Source of the DNA: Cupriavidus necator A5-1
GTDB lineage: Bacteria > Pseudomonadota > Gammaproteobacteria > Burkholderiales > Burkholderiaceae
Direction of reading: 5' to 3'
Assembly (NCBI RefSeq): GCF_000744095.1
Contig: NZ_JQLI01000008.1
Location: 310,001-374,000 of the forward strand
DNA: 64,000 nucleotides
The notes below the pieces were generated by a model that saw only the letters and a program-made list of their open reading frames with translations, ran no database searches and was not told where the DNA came from. This document shows, in pieces, positions 1 through 10,425 of this stretch; the first letter of the stretch is position 1, and every line of letters begins with the position of its first letter. Made by a program: the position numbers and the translations under genes.

Positions 1-1
1 C

Positions 2-934
2 AGGATTCGTGGTAAGTCGAATCTTCTCTGGAATCTGCGCACGCTCACCCTGATGGCGTCGGCAGGACTGATCGAAGTGACAGCGCTCAGCGCCACGCGA
101 CCGGACGCCTTCGGAAAAATCGAGGGCGACCTGAAGGAATCCGACACAGCTATCGCCTATGCGGCAGTGCGTATCCCGAACGCCGATCATAGAGTGCCGT
201 CGGTTTTCGCGGCGATGATGCACGAGGCCCGGGCGAAAGCCAGGCGCGCGAGCCATCAGGCGTTTCAACTGATGATGGCGATCGCGCGCAACGAACGTTC
301 CGTCGACGAGGCGCTCAGCACGCTCTACCGGTTGTCCCTGCCCAATGCGTGGGGACCGGTTCGCGCTTATTGCGGGGGCTGCCATTCGCATTGGGGCACA
401 CGCCCGACCGGTGCCGCCAAGGTCACGCCATTCGTGGGCCGCTTGCCCTGCTTTGCGGTTCGACCGCTGTCCGACACAGTGCTGCGTGCGCTGCCTCGGA
501 CCCTTCCGAATCTGTCGTTCGTCGTGGTGGATGATATCTGCCAGTTATTGCAGGCGCCTAGGCCCGGACTGCTGGATGCGCTGGCAAGCCGCTTGCGGCC
601 GCACACCATCGCCGTAGCGCACGAGACGCCGCCAGAATTGGTGCGTGCGTTGCGGGCGCGCCTGCGGCGCTTGCAAACCGACGCCTTCATCGACACCTTC
701 AGCGAGGCTGCTCCCGATGACTTGGCCGGAGGGAAGGACGAGGTCAGGCTCATCGTCTGGTCGGCTGAAACCGTACCGCAAGCCCTGCATACCGTGTTGC
801 AAGCGTCGGAATGCGCCATGACCGTGATGATCATTCCCCGCACGGTCCGGGACCCCGAGCGCCCCGACCGGGCGTGGCCGAGCGTCCTGGCGCACACCGA
901 TGAAGAATCCGTCCTCCAAGCCCTGAGAACATGA
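2..934 (+). CDS. DpdF-like protein, C-terminal part (5' end outside window)
   Basis: The frame is open from the first bases of the window, so the ATG at 53 is internal and this is the C-terminal ~310 residues of a longer protein. The segment before that ATG reads RGKSNLLWNLRTL, which looks like ordinary coding sequence. In known Dpd clusters the gene before dpdG is dpdF, a RecQ-like helicase; I assign it by position and cannot see the helicase motifs, which would lie upstream. The visible part contains a hydrophobic strand followed by DDICQLL near the middle. Its stop overlaps the start of the next gene by 4 bases, so the two are translationally coupled. It may be another Dpd restriction-branch protein. 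Confidence 0.5.
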   Translation, partial: RIRGKSNLLWNLRTLTLMASAGLIEVTALSATRPDAFGKIEGDLKESDTAIAYAAVRIPNADHRVPSVFAAMMHEARAKARRASHQAFQLMMAIARNERSVDEALSTLYRLSLPNAWGPVRAYCGGCHSHWGTRPTGAAKVTPFVGRLPCFAVRPLSDTVLRALPRTLPNLSFVVVDDICQLLQAPRPGLLDALASRLRPHTIAVAHETPPELVRALRARLRRLQTDAFIDTFSEAAPDDLAGGKDEVRLIVWSAETVPQALHTVLQASECAMTVMIIPRTVRDPERPDRAWPSVLAHTDEESVLQALRT

Positions 935-1824
935 GCCTTTTGAACATCACCAACGACGGCTTGCCCAACGTCCTGGTGCAGTTGCATGCAACGGTGCTGC
1001 GGGCCAGCAAGCCCATTCCGATCGATGAATTGCTCGACACCGTGGCACCCCCGAAGGTAGTGCAGGACGACGGCACACAGGCGCGTCAGACTCTCAACCG
1101 ATGGACGCAACTCGGCCTCTTTCAGGAGAGCGGCGGCGCGATAACGGTGAACGAGCGACCGCCCGTATCCTTGAGCAGCCCGCAGGTGTTGCTGGCATTT
1201 ACGCGCCGGACCGCCTGTGCACGGGTGCTGGCCTCCGAAAACAATCCCGACTTCTGGGCGCTGGAAGGCGCCATGGCCGCCGACTTGACTCGCGGCCTTG
1301 CCTGGATGCTCGCTCAAAACATTTATTGCACGCCGTTCGGGGCCTTCGAAGCGCTGGAGTCACGACAATTGCTCGATGAAAATCAGTGGCTGCTGCGCAA
1401 CGGCACGCGGCGCACAGGCTTGCGGTACTGGGCGCGTTTTCTCGGATTCAGCCATGAGCCCTTTGCGGACATCGATCCGACGGTGGCGGTGCGCGATGTC
1501 TTGCCCAGCGTGCTGGAGGAAGGCGAAGGCATCGACGCCGTTGGGTTCGTCGACCGTTTGGCCGGAAAACTGCCGGTTATAGACAATGGACGCTGGCAGC
1601 GCGAAATGCGTGCCGCCCTCGATCCCAACGCGCTGACCCCATTGCGATCGGGGCAATTGTCCACGGCCTTGTCGCGCGCGTTGCTCAATCTGCGGGAATC
1701 CGGCGAATTGCAGTTGCTGCGCCGGTCGGACGTGAACACTTCTATCGCGCTGACGGGCCAGCAAGGCATTCGCAACGACCTTGAATTCAGTTGGATCGAA
1801 AGACCCCGGGCAGGAGTGCGCTGA
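931..1824 (+). CDS. dpdG: DpdG-like protein of the 7-deazaguanine DNA restriction operon
   Basis: A 297-residue cytoplasmic protein with no signal peptide or membrane segment. I recognise no catalytic motif; the N-terminal 70 residues and the end look like winged-helix-type helical DNA-binding segments, but this is weak. The ATG overlaps the stop of the preceding gene (ATGA), and its own TGA overlaps the ATG of the ATPase gene, so it sits inside a tightly coupled operon. Length and position directly before a large ATPase match DpdG of Dpd clusters, which is of unknown biochemical role and belongs to the restriction branch. The name rests mainly on context. Confidence 0.6.
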   Translation: MSLLNITNDGLPNVLVQLHATVLRASKPIPIDELLDTVAPPKVVQDDGTQARQTLNRWTQLGLFQESGGAITVNERPPVSLSSPQVLLAFTRRTACARVLASENNPDFWALEGAMAADLTRGLAWMLAQNIYCTPFGAFEALESRQLLDENQWLLRNGTRRTGLRYWARFLGFSHEPFADIDPTVAVRDVLPSVLEEGEGIDAVGFVDRLAGKLPVIDNGRWQREMRAALDPNALTPLRSGQLSTALSRALLNLRESGELQLLRRSDVNTSIALTGQQGIRNDLEFSWIERPRAGVR

Positions 1825-4800
1825 TGACCAAATTGATCGACTACTGGCCGTCCCCCGCGCATGTGGACGAGTGCCTGCGCACGGAAGCCGAGACCGCCGA
1901 CCAAGCGCTGCTGCTAGCCGTACACGTGCCGGTGACACTGAAGCGGCGCGCAGCCCAGGCAGGCGTCGAGCGCGATGCCACCGAAAGCGATTTGCTGGAA
2001 GCATTGCTCCGCCCGGCCGACGATGGCAGCGCGGTGGTTGTGGCCGTGACTGGCGCTTCGGGCGTGGGCAAGTCGCACATGGTCCGCTGGCTCGGCGCGC
2101 AACTGGATCGTCATCCACGACGCTCTGGCATGGTTGTGGTGTCGATTCCCAAGACGGCGAGTCTTCGTCGCGTGGTGGAGTTGATTCTCGAGCCGCTCGG
2201 CGGCTCGGAGTACGAGGCATTCCGACAAGGCCTTGGCCGGGTCGTCGAGACGCTGGAGCCGCAAATGGCGGCCGAACTGCTGGCCACTGCGCTGGCCGAG
2301 GAACTCGAGCGACTTGCAAAGAGGCTGGCACAGGAAGCTCAGGCAGCCCGAAGCATGGCACTCGGACCTCGCATTGACGCTGCCCGCAAACTCCGGGTGC
2401 TCATGCGCGATCCAAAGATTCGGGATCTGTGGTTCAGGAGCGTGCTGTCGCGCATCCTCGGCGCCAGCCTTGGCGGAACGGCCGATCCGGTGAACCGGCA
2501 ATTTCAGGCAGCGGACTTCGCAGTGCCGGACGCCGCGGCCGGATTGGAATTGGTTAACGAGACGCAGCAGGCACTGCGATTTCTGGCAAGCAACAATGGC
2601 GTCAACCTGACGCTTGCCGCAGAGGTGCTGCAGGAAGTGCTGGACCCCGCCTTGCGGACCATCTTCCGCTTTACCGAGGCATTGCAGCAGCGGACTATCC
2701 AGGAAGTCGTTAACGACATCCGGAAGCAATTGCTTGCCGACGGCAAGGAGTTGGTGCTGCTGATCGAGGACTTGGCGGCGCTGTCTGGCATCCAGCAACC
2801 TTTGCTCGATATCATGATCGCCGAAAGTGACGAGCATGGTGTCCCTGTGCGCGCCCCAATTCGTACCGCCGTGGCGGTCACCGACGGCTTCCTCGCGGGG
2901 CGGCAGACGGTACTCACGCGCGCGCGCGAGCAGTGGGTGGTGCCGAGCGAGGGGATCAGCGAGGACACCATTGCGAGACTGCTGGTCGAGTTGACGGGCC
3001 GCTACCTCAACGCTGCCCGCTGGGGTGTTGAAAAACTGCGCGCGGACTTCATGGGCGCGGGCCTCGATCTCGGGAACCTCTATTCCTGGGTGCCGAAGTA
3101 CGAACCGCTACTCGACGCGGCGTCGTCGGACACGCTTCGCGCATTTGGCGAAAGCGCTGCGGGCTACAGCCTGTTTCCGTTCAACGCGGCGGCAGTCCGC
3201 TCGCTCGCCGCGGGCGTGTTGAAGATCGGCAACGCATGGACGTTCAATCCGCGGGCATTTATTAACGAGGTGCTCAGACAGACGCTGCAGCAGCGCTTTG
3301 CTTTCGAGGAGGGGAACTTCCCGCCAGCCGACTTCCGCAATCCGGCACTGCTGAACGAAGTAGTCGTCTCGCTACAGTATCAAGGCATGGCGCCGGAGCA
3401 GGCGGGCAGAGTGAAGTCCGCGTTGTTTCATTGGGGTGGTAATCCGCAATCGCTGGCCATGGCGCCACACGTGCCTCGGGCCGTGTTCGATGCATTTTCC
3501 GTGCGCTGGCCATTCGAGGCGGACAGGGAAATGCCGGCGCAGGCAAAGTCGGACGCACTATTGGCGAACGCGGGCGCGTCGACTTCCGTCGATCCCAGGC
3601 ATGCGCGCGACGCCAATGATGTAGAGGGGCGCGCCACGTCCCCTGTCGCCGTTGTAAATCCCCCTCCCCCCCTTGCGCAACCCGTCAGCGCTTACGCGCA
3701 GGCCATTGAAACCTGGACGTACGACACGCGCCTGCCTAATGATTTCGCGCGGCGGACACGAACATTGCTGGTGGCAGCACTCTCACAGCGCTTTGTCGCG
3801 GACGACTGGTGCCTGCACGGCCAGAAAGTGAACCCTGCCTGGTTGTGGATGCCGCCCGCTATCAGCGCGAGCAACCCCACGCTCGGACCCATGATCCGGA
3901 TCTCGCCGCCAGACACCCCGATTTCACCTCGGGTCATCGTTGGCCTGAAGGCGTTGGACCGGTGGGACAGCAACAACAGGTCGTGGAACTACGCCAATGC
4001 GGAAAGTGATTACGCGGCTGCCAGCGCGCTGCTCGGCGACCTCGAAGGGCAGGTGCTCGACCTGATGCTGGGCGAGGCAGTGCGCGATACTGGCATTGCG
4101 GCGCGGGCCCTGCATCTTCAGAACCTGCTGCTGGGCATCGCCGAACGGCCGGCGAATCCCGGTCTTGAGGATCTTCTGGCCACTGCCCCTGACGAAGCGA
4201 ATATCGCGGAGGATGGACTGGAAGCCGCTGGCCGCAGCGCGCTGGAGTCGCGTCGCCGTGCGACAGGTGGCCGCTCCGAACTTCAGGCTCAGTTCAGGAA
4301 TTTTTTTGCATGCTTTCAGGGAAGCCGGGGGAGCACGATGTTGGCGATCGACACCGAGCGACTGCGCCAGGCGATGAAGTTCGATGTGCCGCAAAAATGG
4401 ACATTCGGCCTTGGGGGGGGGGAGAGCGAAGCCGTGCGAGACATTCTCGAGCGACTTGCCCCGCAAAACTTTGACGCGTTTCTGAGTCAACTGGGCGCGG
4501 CAGTCAAACTGTACTTGCCGGCGGTGGTCGAGGCGTTCGGCGAGAACCACGCGCGCGTGGCGTGGAGAGAGGCGATGCGAGCCGTCCTCCAGCGCGCGCG
4601 TGAGGATGGAGTCTTTCCTACCGATGGCCCCGCTGCAAGCGAACTGCACGGCGCGATTGAGCGCCTGTCTGGCGCCACCATTGAATCGACGATTGGACGC
4701 CTTCGCTCGATGTTCGCGGCCGAGGAAGGTCCGGAAGCCCATCGCCGGATGCTGGCATTGTCCGCCGTGCCGTTACCGCAGCTAATCGCGTTGCACAAGG

Positions 4801-4931
4801 ACGTTACGCTCTTGCAGCGATTTCTTGCTGCACTCGACAAACGCATTGGCATGCAGACGAGATCGCTTGACGACCAGGCCGCGATCGAGGCACACGAAGC
4901 ACTGGTGGACAATCTGGCATGGGGGGAATGA
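1824..4931 (+). CDS. dpdH: DpdH-like ATPase of the Dpd restriction operon
   Basis: A 1035-residue protein. A Walker A motif, GASGVGKS, lies at about residues 77-84, and a Walker B-like strand, LLIEDLAAL, near 310-318, so the N-terminal third is a P-loop NTPase. A long proline- and alanine-rich linker near residue 590-630 separates it from a C-terminal half without motifs I can name. I chose the ATG at 1824 rather than an upstream TTG because it makes a TGATG overlap with the preceding stop and has AGGAG about 7 bases upstream. In Dpd clusters DpdH is the large ATPase of the restriction branch, presumably acting with the helicase and nuclease encoded downstream; that partnership is inferred. 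Confidence 0.7.
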   Translation: MTKLIDYWPSPAHVDECLRTEAETADQALLLAVHVPVTLKRRAAQAGVERDATESDLLEALLRPADDGSAVVVAVTGASGVGKSHMVRWLGAQLDRHPRRSGMVVVSIPKTASLRRVVELILEPLGGSEYEAFRQGLGRVVETLEPQMAAELLATALAEELERLAKRLAQEAQAARSMALGPRIDAARKLRVLMRDPKIRDLWFRSVLSRILGASLGGTADPVNRQFQAADFAVPDAAAGLELVNETQQALRFLASNNGVNLTLAAEVLQEVLDPALRTIFRFTEALQQRTIQEVVNDIRKQLLADGKELVLLIEDLAALSGIQQPLLDIMIAESDEHGVPVRAPIRTAVAVTDGFLAGRQTVLTRAREQWVVPSEGISEDTIARLLVELTGRYLNAARWGVEKLRADFMGAGLDLGNLYSWVPKYEPLLDAASSDTLRAFGESAAGYSLFPFNAAAVRSLAAGVLKIGNAWTFNPRAFINEVLRQTLQQRFAFEEGNFPPADFRNPALLNEVVVSLQYQGMAPEQAGRVKSALFHWGGNPQSLAMAPHVPRAVFDAFSVRWPFEADREMPAQAKSDALLANAGASTSVDPRHARDANDVEGRATSPVAVVNPPPPLAQPVSAYAQAIETWTYDTRLPNDFARRTRTLLVAALSQRFVADDWCLHGQKVNPAWLWMPPAISASNPTLGPMIRISPPDTPISPRVIVGLKALDRWDSNNRSWNYANAESDYAAASALLGDLEGQVLDLMLGEAVRDTGIAARALHLQNLLLGIAERPANPGLEDLLATAPDEANIAEDGLEAAGRSALESRRRATGGRSELQAQFRNFFACFQGSRGSTMLAIDTERLRQAMKFDVPQKWTFGLGGGESEAVRDILERLAPQNFDAFLSQLGAAVKLYLPAVVEAFGENHARVAWREAMRAVLQRAREDGVFPTDGPAASELHGAIERLSGATIESTIGRLRSMFAAEEGPEAHRRMLALSAVPLPQLIALHKDVTLLQRFLAALDKRIGMQTRSLDDQAAIEAHEALVDNLAWGE

Positions 4932-5665
4932 TGCCAACATTGCTTGAACAAGCCCGGCAGGCGCAGGCCGGTACCGAAAAGGTCGCACGCGCGAATCAGT
5001 TGCGTCACCAGTTGGCCGTGATTCAGGAGCGAAGCGTCGAGTGGGCAGCACGCAAGCGGCAACATGCGCAGTTGCGGATGAAGGCGGGCTATCTTCGCCT
5101 CGATGATTTCGCCTCGGCGCAATTGGCGAATGCCGACGAGTCGGTCCGGGCCCTGTGTTCCGAGGCGCGGCAACGCCTGCAGGTAAGCGGAAGTATTCAG
5201 GCACTTGCAGAGGATGAGCTCTGGGTACAGTTGTTGGCAAAGGCAGAGAGTGCAAACAAGCTTCGCGAAGAAGCGATCCGCGCGGCCTGGCGCCTGCTGA
5301 TCCAGGAATTGGGCGAAGTGGAACCCGCAAACACCGTCGCATCGCGCATTCCCGCCACGCCCGCCAACGAAGGGGTACTGGCGCGCTATCGCGAACTCCA
5401 TGCGCGCTACACCGCGCTCAGGAGCACCGCGATGCCCGCCGACGAAGGCTCCGCGGACCAGTTACGGGCGTGCGTTGAGCAATTGCGCGAGATCCATGCG
5501 ACGCTGACGCCGGCGCCGGTCGCCGTACAAAAGTTCTTCAAGGCGATCGAAGCCGGCGGCGCGACGCTGGATCTCATGACGGAAGAGGTCCTGATATGGC
5601 TGAAGAGCCATGATGACTGGGGAAGGTTCGTCGTCAGGCTTCGTGTGGGGAACGCATGGCGCTGA
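4931..5665 (+). CDS. dpdI: DpdI-like protein
   Basis: About 244 residues, predicted mostly alpha-helical with many Ala, Arg, Gln and Glu and probable coiled-coil stretches. No enzyme motif is visible. The start is ambiguous between ATGs at 4919, 4928 and 4931; 4931 repeats the TGATG overlap used at the previous junction and leaves a G-rich Shine-Dalgarno-like run just upstream. The 3' end overlaps the helicase gene by 10 bases. Small size and position between the ATPase and the helicase fit DpdI, whose biochemical role is not known. A bridging or adaptor role in the restriction complex would be a guess. Confidence 0.6.
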   Translation: MPTLLEQARQAQAGTEKVARANQLRHQLAVIQERSVEWAARKRQHAQLRMKAGYLRLDDFASAQLANADESVRALCSEARQRLQVSGSIQALAEDELWVQLLAKAESANKLREEAIRAAWRLLIQELGEVEPANTVASRIPATPANEGVLARYRELHARYTALRSTAMPADEGSADQLRACVEQLREIHATLTPAPVAVQKFFKAIEAGGATLDLMTEEVLIWLKSHDDWGRFVVRLRVGNAWR

Positions 5666-8600
5666 CACCCGATCTTCTGCTCGCCGAACGCGGCCTAGAC
5701 GAACTCGAGCAGATCGAGGCGCGCGCGCTGGTTTGGGGCCTGGTCGACAATGCTCTCGATACTAGGGAAGTCGATGACGCATTGCGCCGCGTGCTGGACG
5801 ATGCGCGCAACGTGGCAGTGCGCCAGGACCCGGCATGCAGCATCGTCACTGCGCGAGACTTGCGCGAGCAGATTGTGCGACTCGGCATGCTGTTCGACGT
5901 GCCTGGCCCCACTCTGGAAGGAACGTACTGGCGCACCCGGATGGCGGAGGGGGTGCGACTGATCGCGCGGCTGCGCCAGTTGTTCCCGCAACACGCCGGC
6001 GATACCCGCTGGGCCTCGGCGCCCACGCTGGTGGCGGACTACCGCTTCTTGCGGCGCGCCCGGCGTTACCCGAAGCGCGACATGGACCGGCACGCCGTGA
6101 TGGCCGCGCTCAGCGATAGCGTGACGGCCCCCGAAATGCTGGCCGCGCTATTGCACTGGCTGCAGCAAATGCCAGCGGGCGCCGGGATGTCGCGCTTCCA
6201 GGTCGACGCGGCCGCGCGTATCCTCGGCGGACTCGCGAACGACTCGCGCTCGGGCACTCTAGTGTCTGCGGGAACCGGCAGCGGAAAGACGCTGGCCTTT
6301 TATCTGCCGGCGCTGGCGTGGCTAGCGCAGCGCAGGCTTGCCGAGCCGAAAGGCAGGGCGGTGCGCGTTCTGGCACTGTATCCGCGCAATGAATTGCTCA
6401 AAGACCAGTTGGCCGAGGTCTACGATCAATGTCGGAAGTTCGATGACTGGATCGGCGCACGGGGCGGCTCGCCGCTTCGAGTTGGCGTGCTTTATGGGGA
6501 GACGCCCCGAAAGTTGCAGAGTGTGTCCAAGCACAAAGGATGGCGACTCGCCAAGGGCGGGGCAATCTGTCCGTTCTTCCGGTGCCCAACGTCGGGTTGC
6601 GGCGCGGAAATGGCGGTGTCGGCATCTGACGCGAAGAACGGGGTTGAGCGTCTTGCTTGCCAGCGTTGCGGACACAGCGTGCGGGAGGACCGGTTGGCGT
6701 TCACGCGCGAGGCCATGTCGGAGAGCCCGCCTGACATCCTCTTCACCTCCGTGGAGACACTCAATCGTCATCTCTGCAATCCGGAAATGCGCCACCTGTT
6801 TGGCGTTGGTCCGAATGTCACCGAGGCGCCCGGTCTGGTCCTCATGGACGAGGTGCACCTCTATGCCGGCGCTTACGGTGCACAGGTTGCCTACTTGATG
6901 CGGCGATGGTGGTCTGCGAGCGGCAGGCGCTCGAGTTTCGTCGGCCTGTCGGCAACGATTGCTGAAGGCAGGCGCTTCTTCGCAGGCCTGACCGGATTGA
7001 GCGAGACGGTTGTACAGGAAATCAAGCCTCAGGAAGGTGATATCACCGACGAGGGCGCGGAGTATCTGCTTGCCTTGCGCGGCGACCCCGTTTCGCAGGC
7101 GGCGTTGTTGTCCACGACCATCCAGACACTGATGCTGGGTGGGAGGTTGCTCGATCCGCGCCAGCAATTTGACAAAAGCGCGCGGCCCTTCTTCGGGTGG
7201 CGGGCGTTTGCCTTTACCGACCAACTTGACGCCGCCAATCGCCTGTACCGCAATCTGCAGGATGCAGAAGGCAGAAATCAATATGGCTCGCCAGATACGC
7301 GCAAGCACCCCGACGGTGGTCTGGCACGACTGCGAAATCGCGTCGATCCGGCGGGGCGGCGCTATCACGCGGGGCAGGATTGGCGGGTGGCGCAGGACAT
7401 CGGGCACGACCTCAGCGCGCGACTGGAGATCGGCCGGACCACCGCTTACGATTCTGGCGTGAGCCAGAACAGCGAAGTGGTCGTCGCCACGGCAGCGCTG
7501 GAAGTGGGCTTCGACGATCCCGCGGTGGGCGTGGTCGTGCAGCACAAGGCGCCACGCGACATCGCGTCGTTCCTGCAGCGGAAGGGGCGCGCAGGGCGCA
7601 CGCGGCATATGCGGCCGTGGACGATTGTCGTGCTGACGGACTATGGCCGTGACCGGCTCGCGTATCAGACCTACGACCAACTCTTCGATCCGGAACTGCC
7701 GCCGCGCCAGTTGCCGCTGGCAAACCGCTATGTCCAGCGCATGCAATCCGTCTACGCCTTGCTCGACGAACTGGGCGACCTGACTCAGAGCGACGCTACG
7801 AATAAGGGGTTCGGGAGTGCCGTATGGCGGGACTTTGGGGGGCCAGTCGACGCCAGTCGTCTTCAGTCATGGCCCGCCGACAAGGTGGCGGAACTGAAGC
7901 AACTCGTGGCGAGCGGTAACTTGGACGCCCTTGCCGCTGCCTGGCCCCAGTTACGCGCCAAGGCGCTGCAACTTGTTCCTTCACCCACAGCGAGTGTGCG
8001 TTGGGCAGGTTCCAACTGGCTGGAAGGACATCTGCGGCAGCGACGTCTCGTTGCGTTGCTCGCCCGGATGCTCGCCGACACGTCGGTAATGGAGAGCCTC
8101 GCGCAATCGCTGTGCAAGCGACTGGCGATCAATCGCGAGGAAATGGATGTCCTGCTGTGGAATCAGCCGCGTCCGCTGCTGCTAGGCGCCGTTCCCACCG
8201 CCCTGCGGCGGTTGTCATCAAACTGGCGCGCGCATGGTGAGTCGTGCCGCGACTATCACGCCGGCCATCCGCTGCCGGAGTACATTCCGGCCAGCCTGTT
8301 CGACGATCTCAGCCTGCCGGAAATGCGCCTCGAACTGCCTGACGTTGCGGCGCCAGAGTATCTGCCGGTGCAGCAAGGGCTGGGTGAGTTCGCGCCAGGC
8401 AAGGTTTCGCGCCGCTTCGACCGTGCCCATTGGCTGGGCGTGCTGCCGCAGACGTTGATCGGCTACCTTGAGGACGGCCAGTCGATCCTGGAGCAGGGTG
8501 CGGAGGTTTCCGAATGGTATGAGGCCGAGGCGGAGCGAATGTTCCACCGGTTGGAGGATGGCAAGGTCGTGGCTTGTCGGGCGTTCCGACCGGTCGCCGC

Positions 8601-10425
8601 CAAGCTGCAATTGCTCCCTTTCCGGCAATCGCAGGTGCCGGAGGTGAGCGACTTGTCCAATGCGCAACTGACCTGGAGTTCGCACCTGGAGGCTCCGCAG
8701 GACGGAGCGGTATTCGTTCCGCCAGTGCACATCGGCATCAGCCGCTTGGTCAAGTCGGTTGTCGCGCATACCCATGCCGGCCAGTCGGCAGCTCTGGTCC
8801 GGCGCTATGCCGTGGCCTCGAAAGCGGAAATGCGCATGAGGTGGCAGGGGGCATCGCATCGCCTGACGGTCAACTGGCAATTCCAGAACGACGGCCAGCC
8901 TTGCGGCGTCGGCTTCGAGATCGACGCCGACGCGCTCGTGATCGTTCTCGACCTGCCCTCCGAAATCCAGCGTACGATCGACTGGTCGAATGCCGCGCGC
9001 GTGCGCGCAGCGCGGGCGGCGCGCTACAACTGGGAGGCCCAGCATTGCCCGGCGTTCGTCGAGGCGGTGCCTAACTCGTTCCTGCGCGGATGGATCGCGC
9101 AGATCTTCCAGATTGCCGCCATCTTCGTCGCGAGGAAGACCAACGTGCCATTGTCAGCGGCGCTGGACGCGGTTGCCACCGGCGCACAGATGGATGTCCT
9201 CCTCAATGTGCTGGCCGCCGTTTTTCAGTTGCCTGAAGTCGAGGCCGGCGAGGATGGGCCCGATCGGCTCCGCCAGGCGCTCGATGCTTCGCTGCGGGAC
9301 GACACCGTCCGTCAGGCTGTCCGGGAAGCGGCCCGCGTGCTGGTCGATCCCATCGACCAGGAATGGGAAGCGTGGCTTTGCCAAACGCTTCGCACGACGC
9401 TGGGCGCGGCGTTCCTGGATGCTATCCAGCAGGCGTGTCCACAAGTTGACCCCGATGGCCTCATCGTCGACATTGATCCTGGTATTCGTCTGGATGGCAC
9501 GCTCCCCGACCGTGCCGAGATCTGGATCTCCGAGACCAGTCCGGGCGGCAACGGCATGATCGAGCAGGTCGTCGAATTGCTCGCCGCGCGTCCTGACTGC
9601 CTTTACCGGCACGTCGAGGCCGCACTCGATGTCAGCGATGTCGAACGCACCAATGCACAGTTGAAGCAACTGGTGGGCTGGATCAGTGGCGATACGCCCG
9701 ATGCCGGGCTTGTCGAGGCGGTCAGCCGCGTGCGGAACTCCACCAGCCCGACGAGGGCCCAGGCAGAGTTCGCCAAGCTGCGCGCGGAACTGGTGCGGCG
9801 CGGACAAGCCATGTTCCATGGCTACTCCGTGGCTGTGAGCCTGCGGCTGCTGCGGCCCAACAGTCCGGAAGAGATCGACAGGTTGATCGCCCGCATTCAT
9901 GCCGAATGGCTGGCGCTCGAGACGCAACTCGGTGTTGAGATCGACGTGCGGGTGGTGTGCGGCATCTTCAGTGACGACGCGCGTCTCGATGTGGCATTCG
10001 AAAAGATGGGCATGCGACTGCCGGACACCGGCCGCGCGAGCTGGCGCTTCGGCGTCCTGATGGGTTTGCTGTGGCCGCAAGGGCACGCCCTGCGCGCAGT
10101 CGGACTGGCCGTGTCGAACCGGTTCACGCCGATGGTTTCCACCGAGCGCCTGCTGCTCGAACAGTGGCTGACCCAGCGCAAGGCCCCGCTCGATCCGTCC
10201 CTGCCCGGATGGGAAGACATCGCGCGCGAGCAGCTCGCCACCGAATCGCAGACGGTGGTGGCCGTCGAAGCGTCGCAGGCCGGGGAAATGGTGCCAGCCA
10301 TCGTCCGTACGCTCACGGTGGAACCCATACACTTCGACTACCTCAACGTCTTTGCAACGCTGTCTGCCGTCAAGCGCAGGGAAGACATCATCGAGTTGCA
10401 TTTTTCGATTCCGGACTCCGCATGA
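5656..10425 (+). CDS. dpdJ: DpdJ-like DEAD/DEAH-box helicase
   Basis: A 1589-residue superfamily 2 helicase. Motif I (GTGSGKT) is at about residues 205-211, motif II is DEVH at about 398-401, motif III is SAT in FVGLSATIA, and motif VI is QRKGRAGR at about 641-648. Four cysteines between motifs I and II (CPFFRC..., CGAEM, then CQRC, about residues 305-338) look like a zinc-binding insert. The C-terminal ~900 residues are unassigned; this large extension is typical of DpdJ-type rather than of housekeeping helicases. The gene is coupled to its neighbours by overlaps of 10 bases upstream and an ATGA downstream. It probably drives ATP-dependent movement or unwinding on DNA lacking the 7-deazaguanine mark, feeding the PLD nuclease encoded next. 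Confidence 0.8.
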   Translation: MALTPDLLLAERGLDELEQIEARALVWGLVDNALDTREVDDALRRVLDDARNVAVRQDPACSIVTARDLREQIVRLGMLFDVPGPTLEGTYWRTRMAEGVRLIARLRQLFPQHAGDTRWASAPTLVADYRFLRRARRYPKRDMDRHAVMAALSDSVTAPEMLAALLHWLQQMPAGAGMSRFQVDAAARILGGLANDSRSGTLVSAGTGSGKTLAFYLPALAWLAQRRLAEPKGRAVRVLALYPRNELLKDQLAEVYDQCRKFDDWIGARGGSPLRVGVLYGETPRKLQSVSKHKGWRLAKGGAICPFFRCPTSGCGAEMAVSASDAKNGVERLACQRCGHSVREDRLAFTREAMSESPPDILFTSVETLNRHLCNPEMRHLFGVGPNVTEAPGLVLMDEVHLYAGAYGAQVAYLMRRWWSASGRRSSFVGLSATIAEGRRFFAGLTGLSETVVQEIKPQEGDITDEGAEYLLALRGDPVSQAALLSTTIQTLMLGGRLLDPRQQFDKSARPFFGWRAFAFTDQLDAANRLYRNLQDAEGRNQYGSPDTRKHPDGGLARLRNRVDPAGRRYHAGQDWRVAQDIGHDLSARLEIGRTTAYDSGVSQNSEVVVATAALEVGFDDPAVGVVVQHKAPRDIASFLQRKGRAGRTRHMRPWTIVVLTDYGRDRLAYQTYDQLFDPELPPRQLPLANRYVQRMQSVYALLDELGDLTQSDATNKGFGSAVWRDFGGPVDASRLQSWPADKVAELKQLVASGNLDALAAAWPQLRAKALQLVPSPTASVRWAGSNWLEGHLRQRRLVALLARMLADTSVMESLAQSLCKRLAINREEMDVLLWNQPRPLLLGAVPTALRRLSSNWRAHGESCRDYHAGHPLPEYIPASLFDDLSLPEMRLELPDVAAPEYLPVQQGLGEFAPGKVSRRFDRAHWLGVLPQTLIGYLEDGQSILEQGAEVSEWYEAEAERMFHRLEDGKVVACRAFRPVAAKLQLLPFRQSQVPEVSDLSNAQLTWSSHLEAPQDGAVFVPPVHIGISRLVKSVVAHTHAGQSAALVRRYAVASKAEMRMRWQGASHRLTVNWQFQNDGQPCGVGFEIDADALVIVLDLPSEIQRTIDWSNAARVRAARAARYNWEAQHCPAFVEAVPNSFLRGWIAQIFQIAAIFVARKTNVPLSAALDAVATGAQMDVLLNVLAAVFQLPEVEAGEDGPDRLRQALDASLRDDTVRQAVREAARVLVDPIDQEWEAWLCQTLRTTLGAAFLDAIQQACPQVDPDGLIVDIDPGIRLDGTLPDRAEIWISETSPGGNGMIEQVVELLAARPDCLYRHVEAALDVSDVERTNAQLKQLVGWISGDTPDAGLVEAVSRVRNSTSPTRAQAEFAKLRAELVRRGQAMFHGYSVAVSLRLLRPNSPEEIDRLIARIHAEWLALETQLGVEIDVRVVCGIFSDDARLDVAFEKMGMRLPDTGRASWRFGVLMGLLWPQGHALRAVGLAVSNRFTPMVSTERLLLEQWLTQRKAPLDPSLPGWEDIAREQLATESQTVVAVEASQAGEMVPAIVRTLTVEPIHFDYLNVFATLSAVKRREDIIELHFSIPDSA

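Noticed and set aside
367..1317. Long minus-strand frames opposite the Dpd genes
   Set aside because: They are shadows of plus-strand genes in GC-rich DNA; composition and lack of start signals do not support coding.
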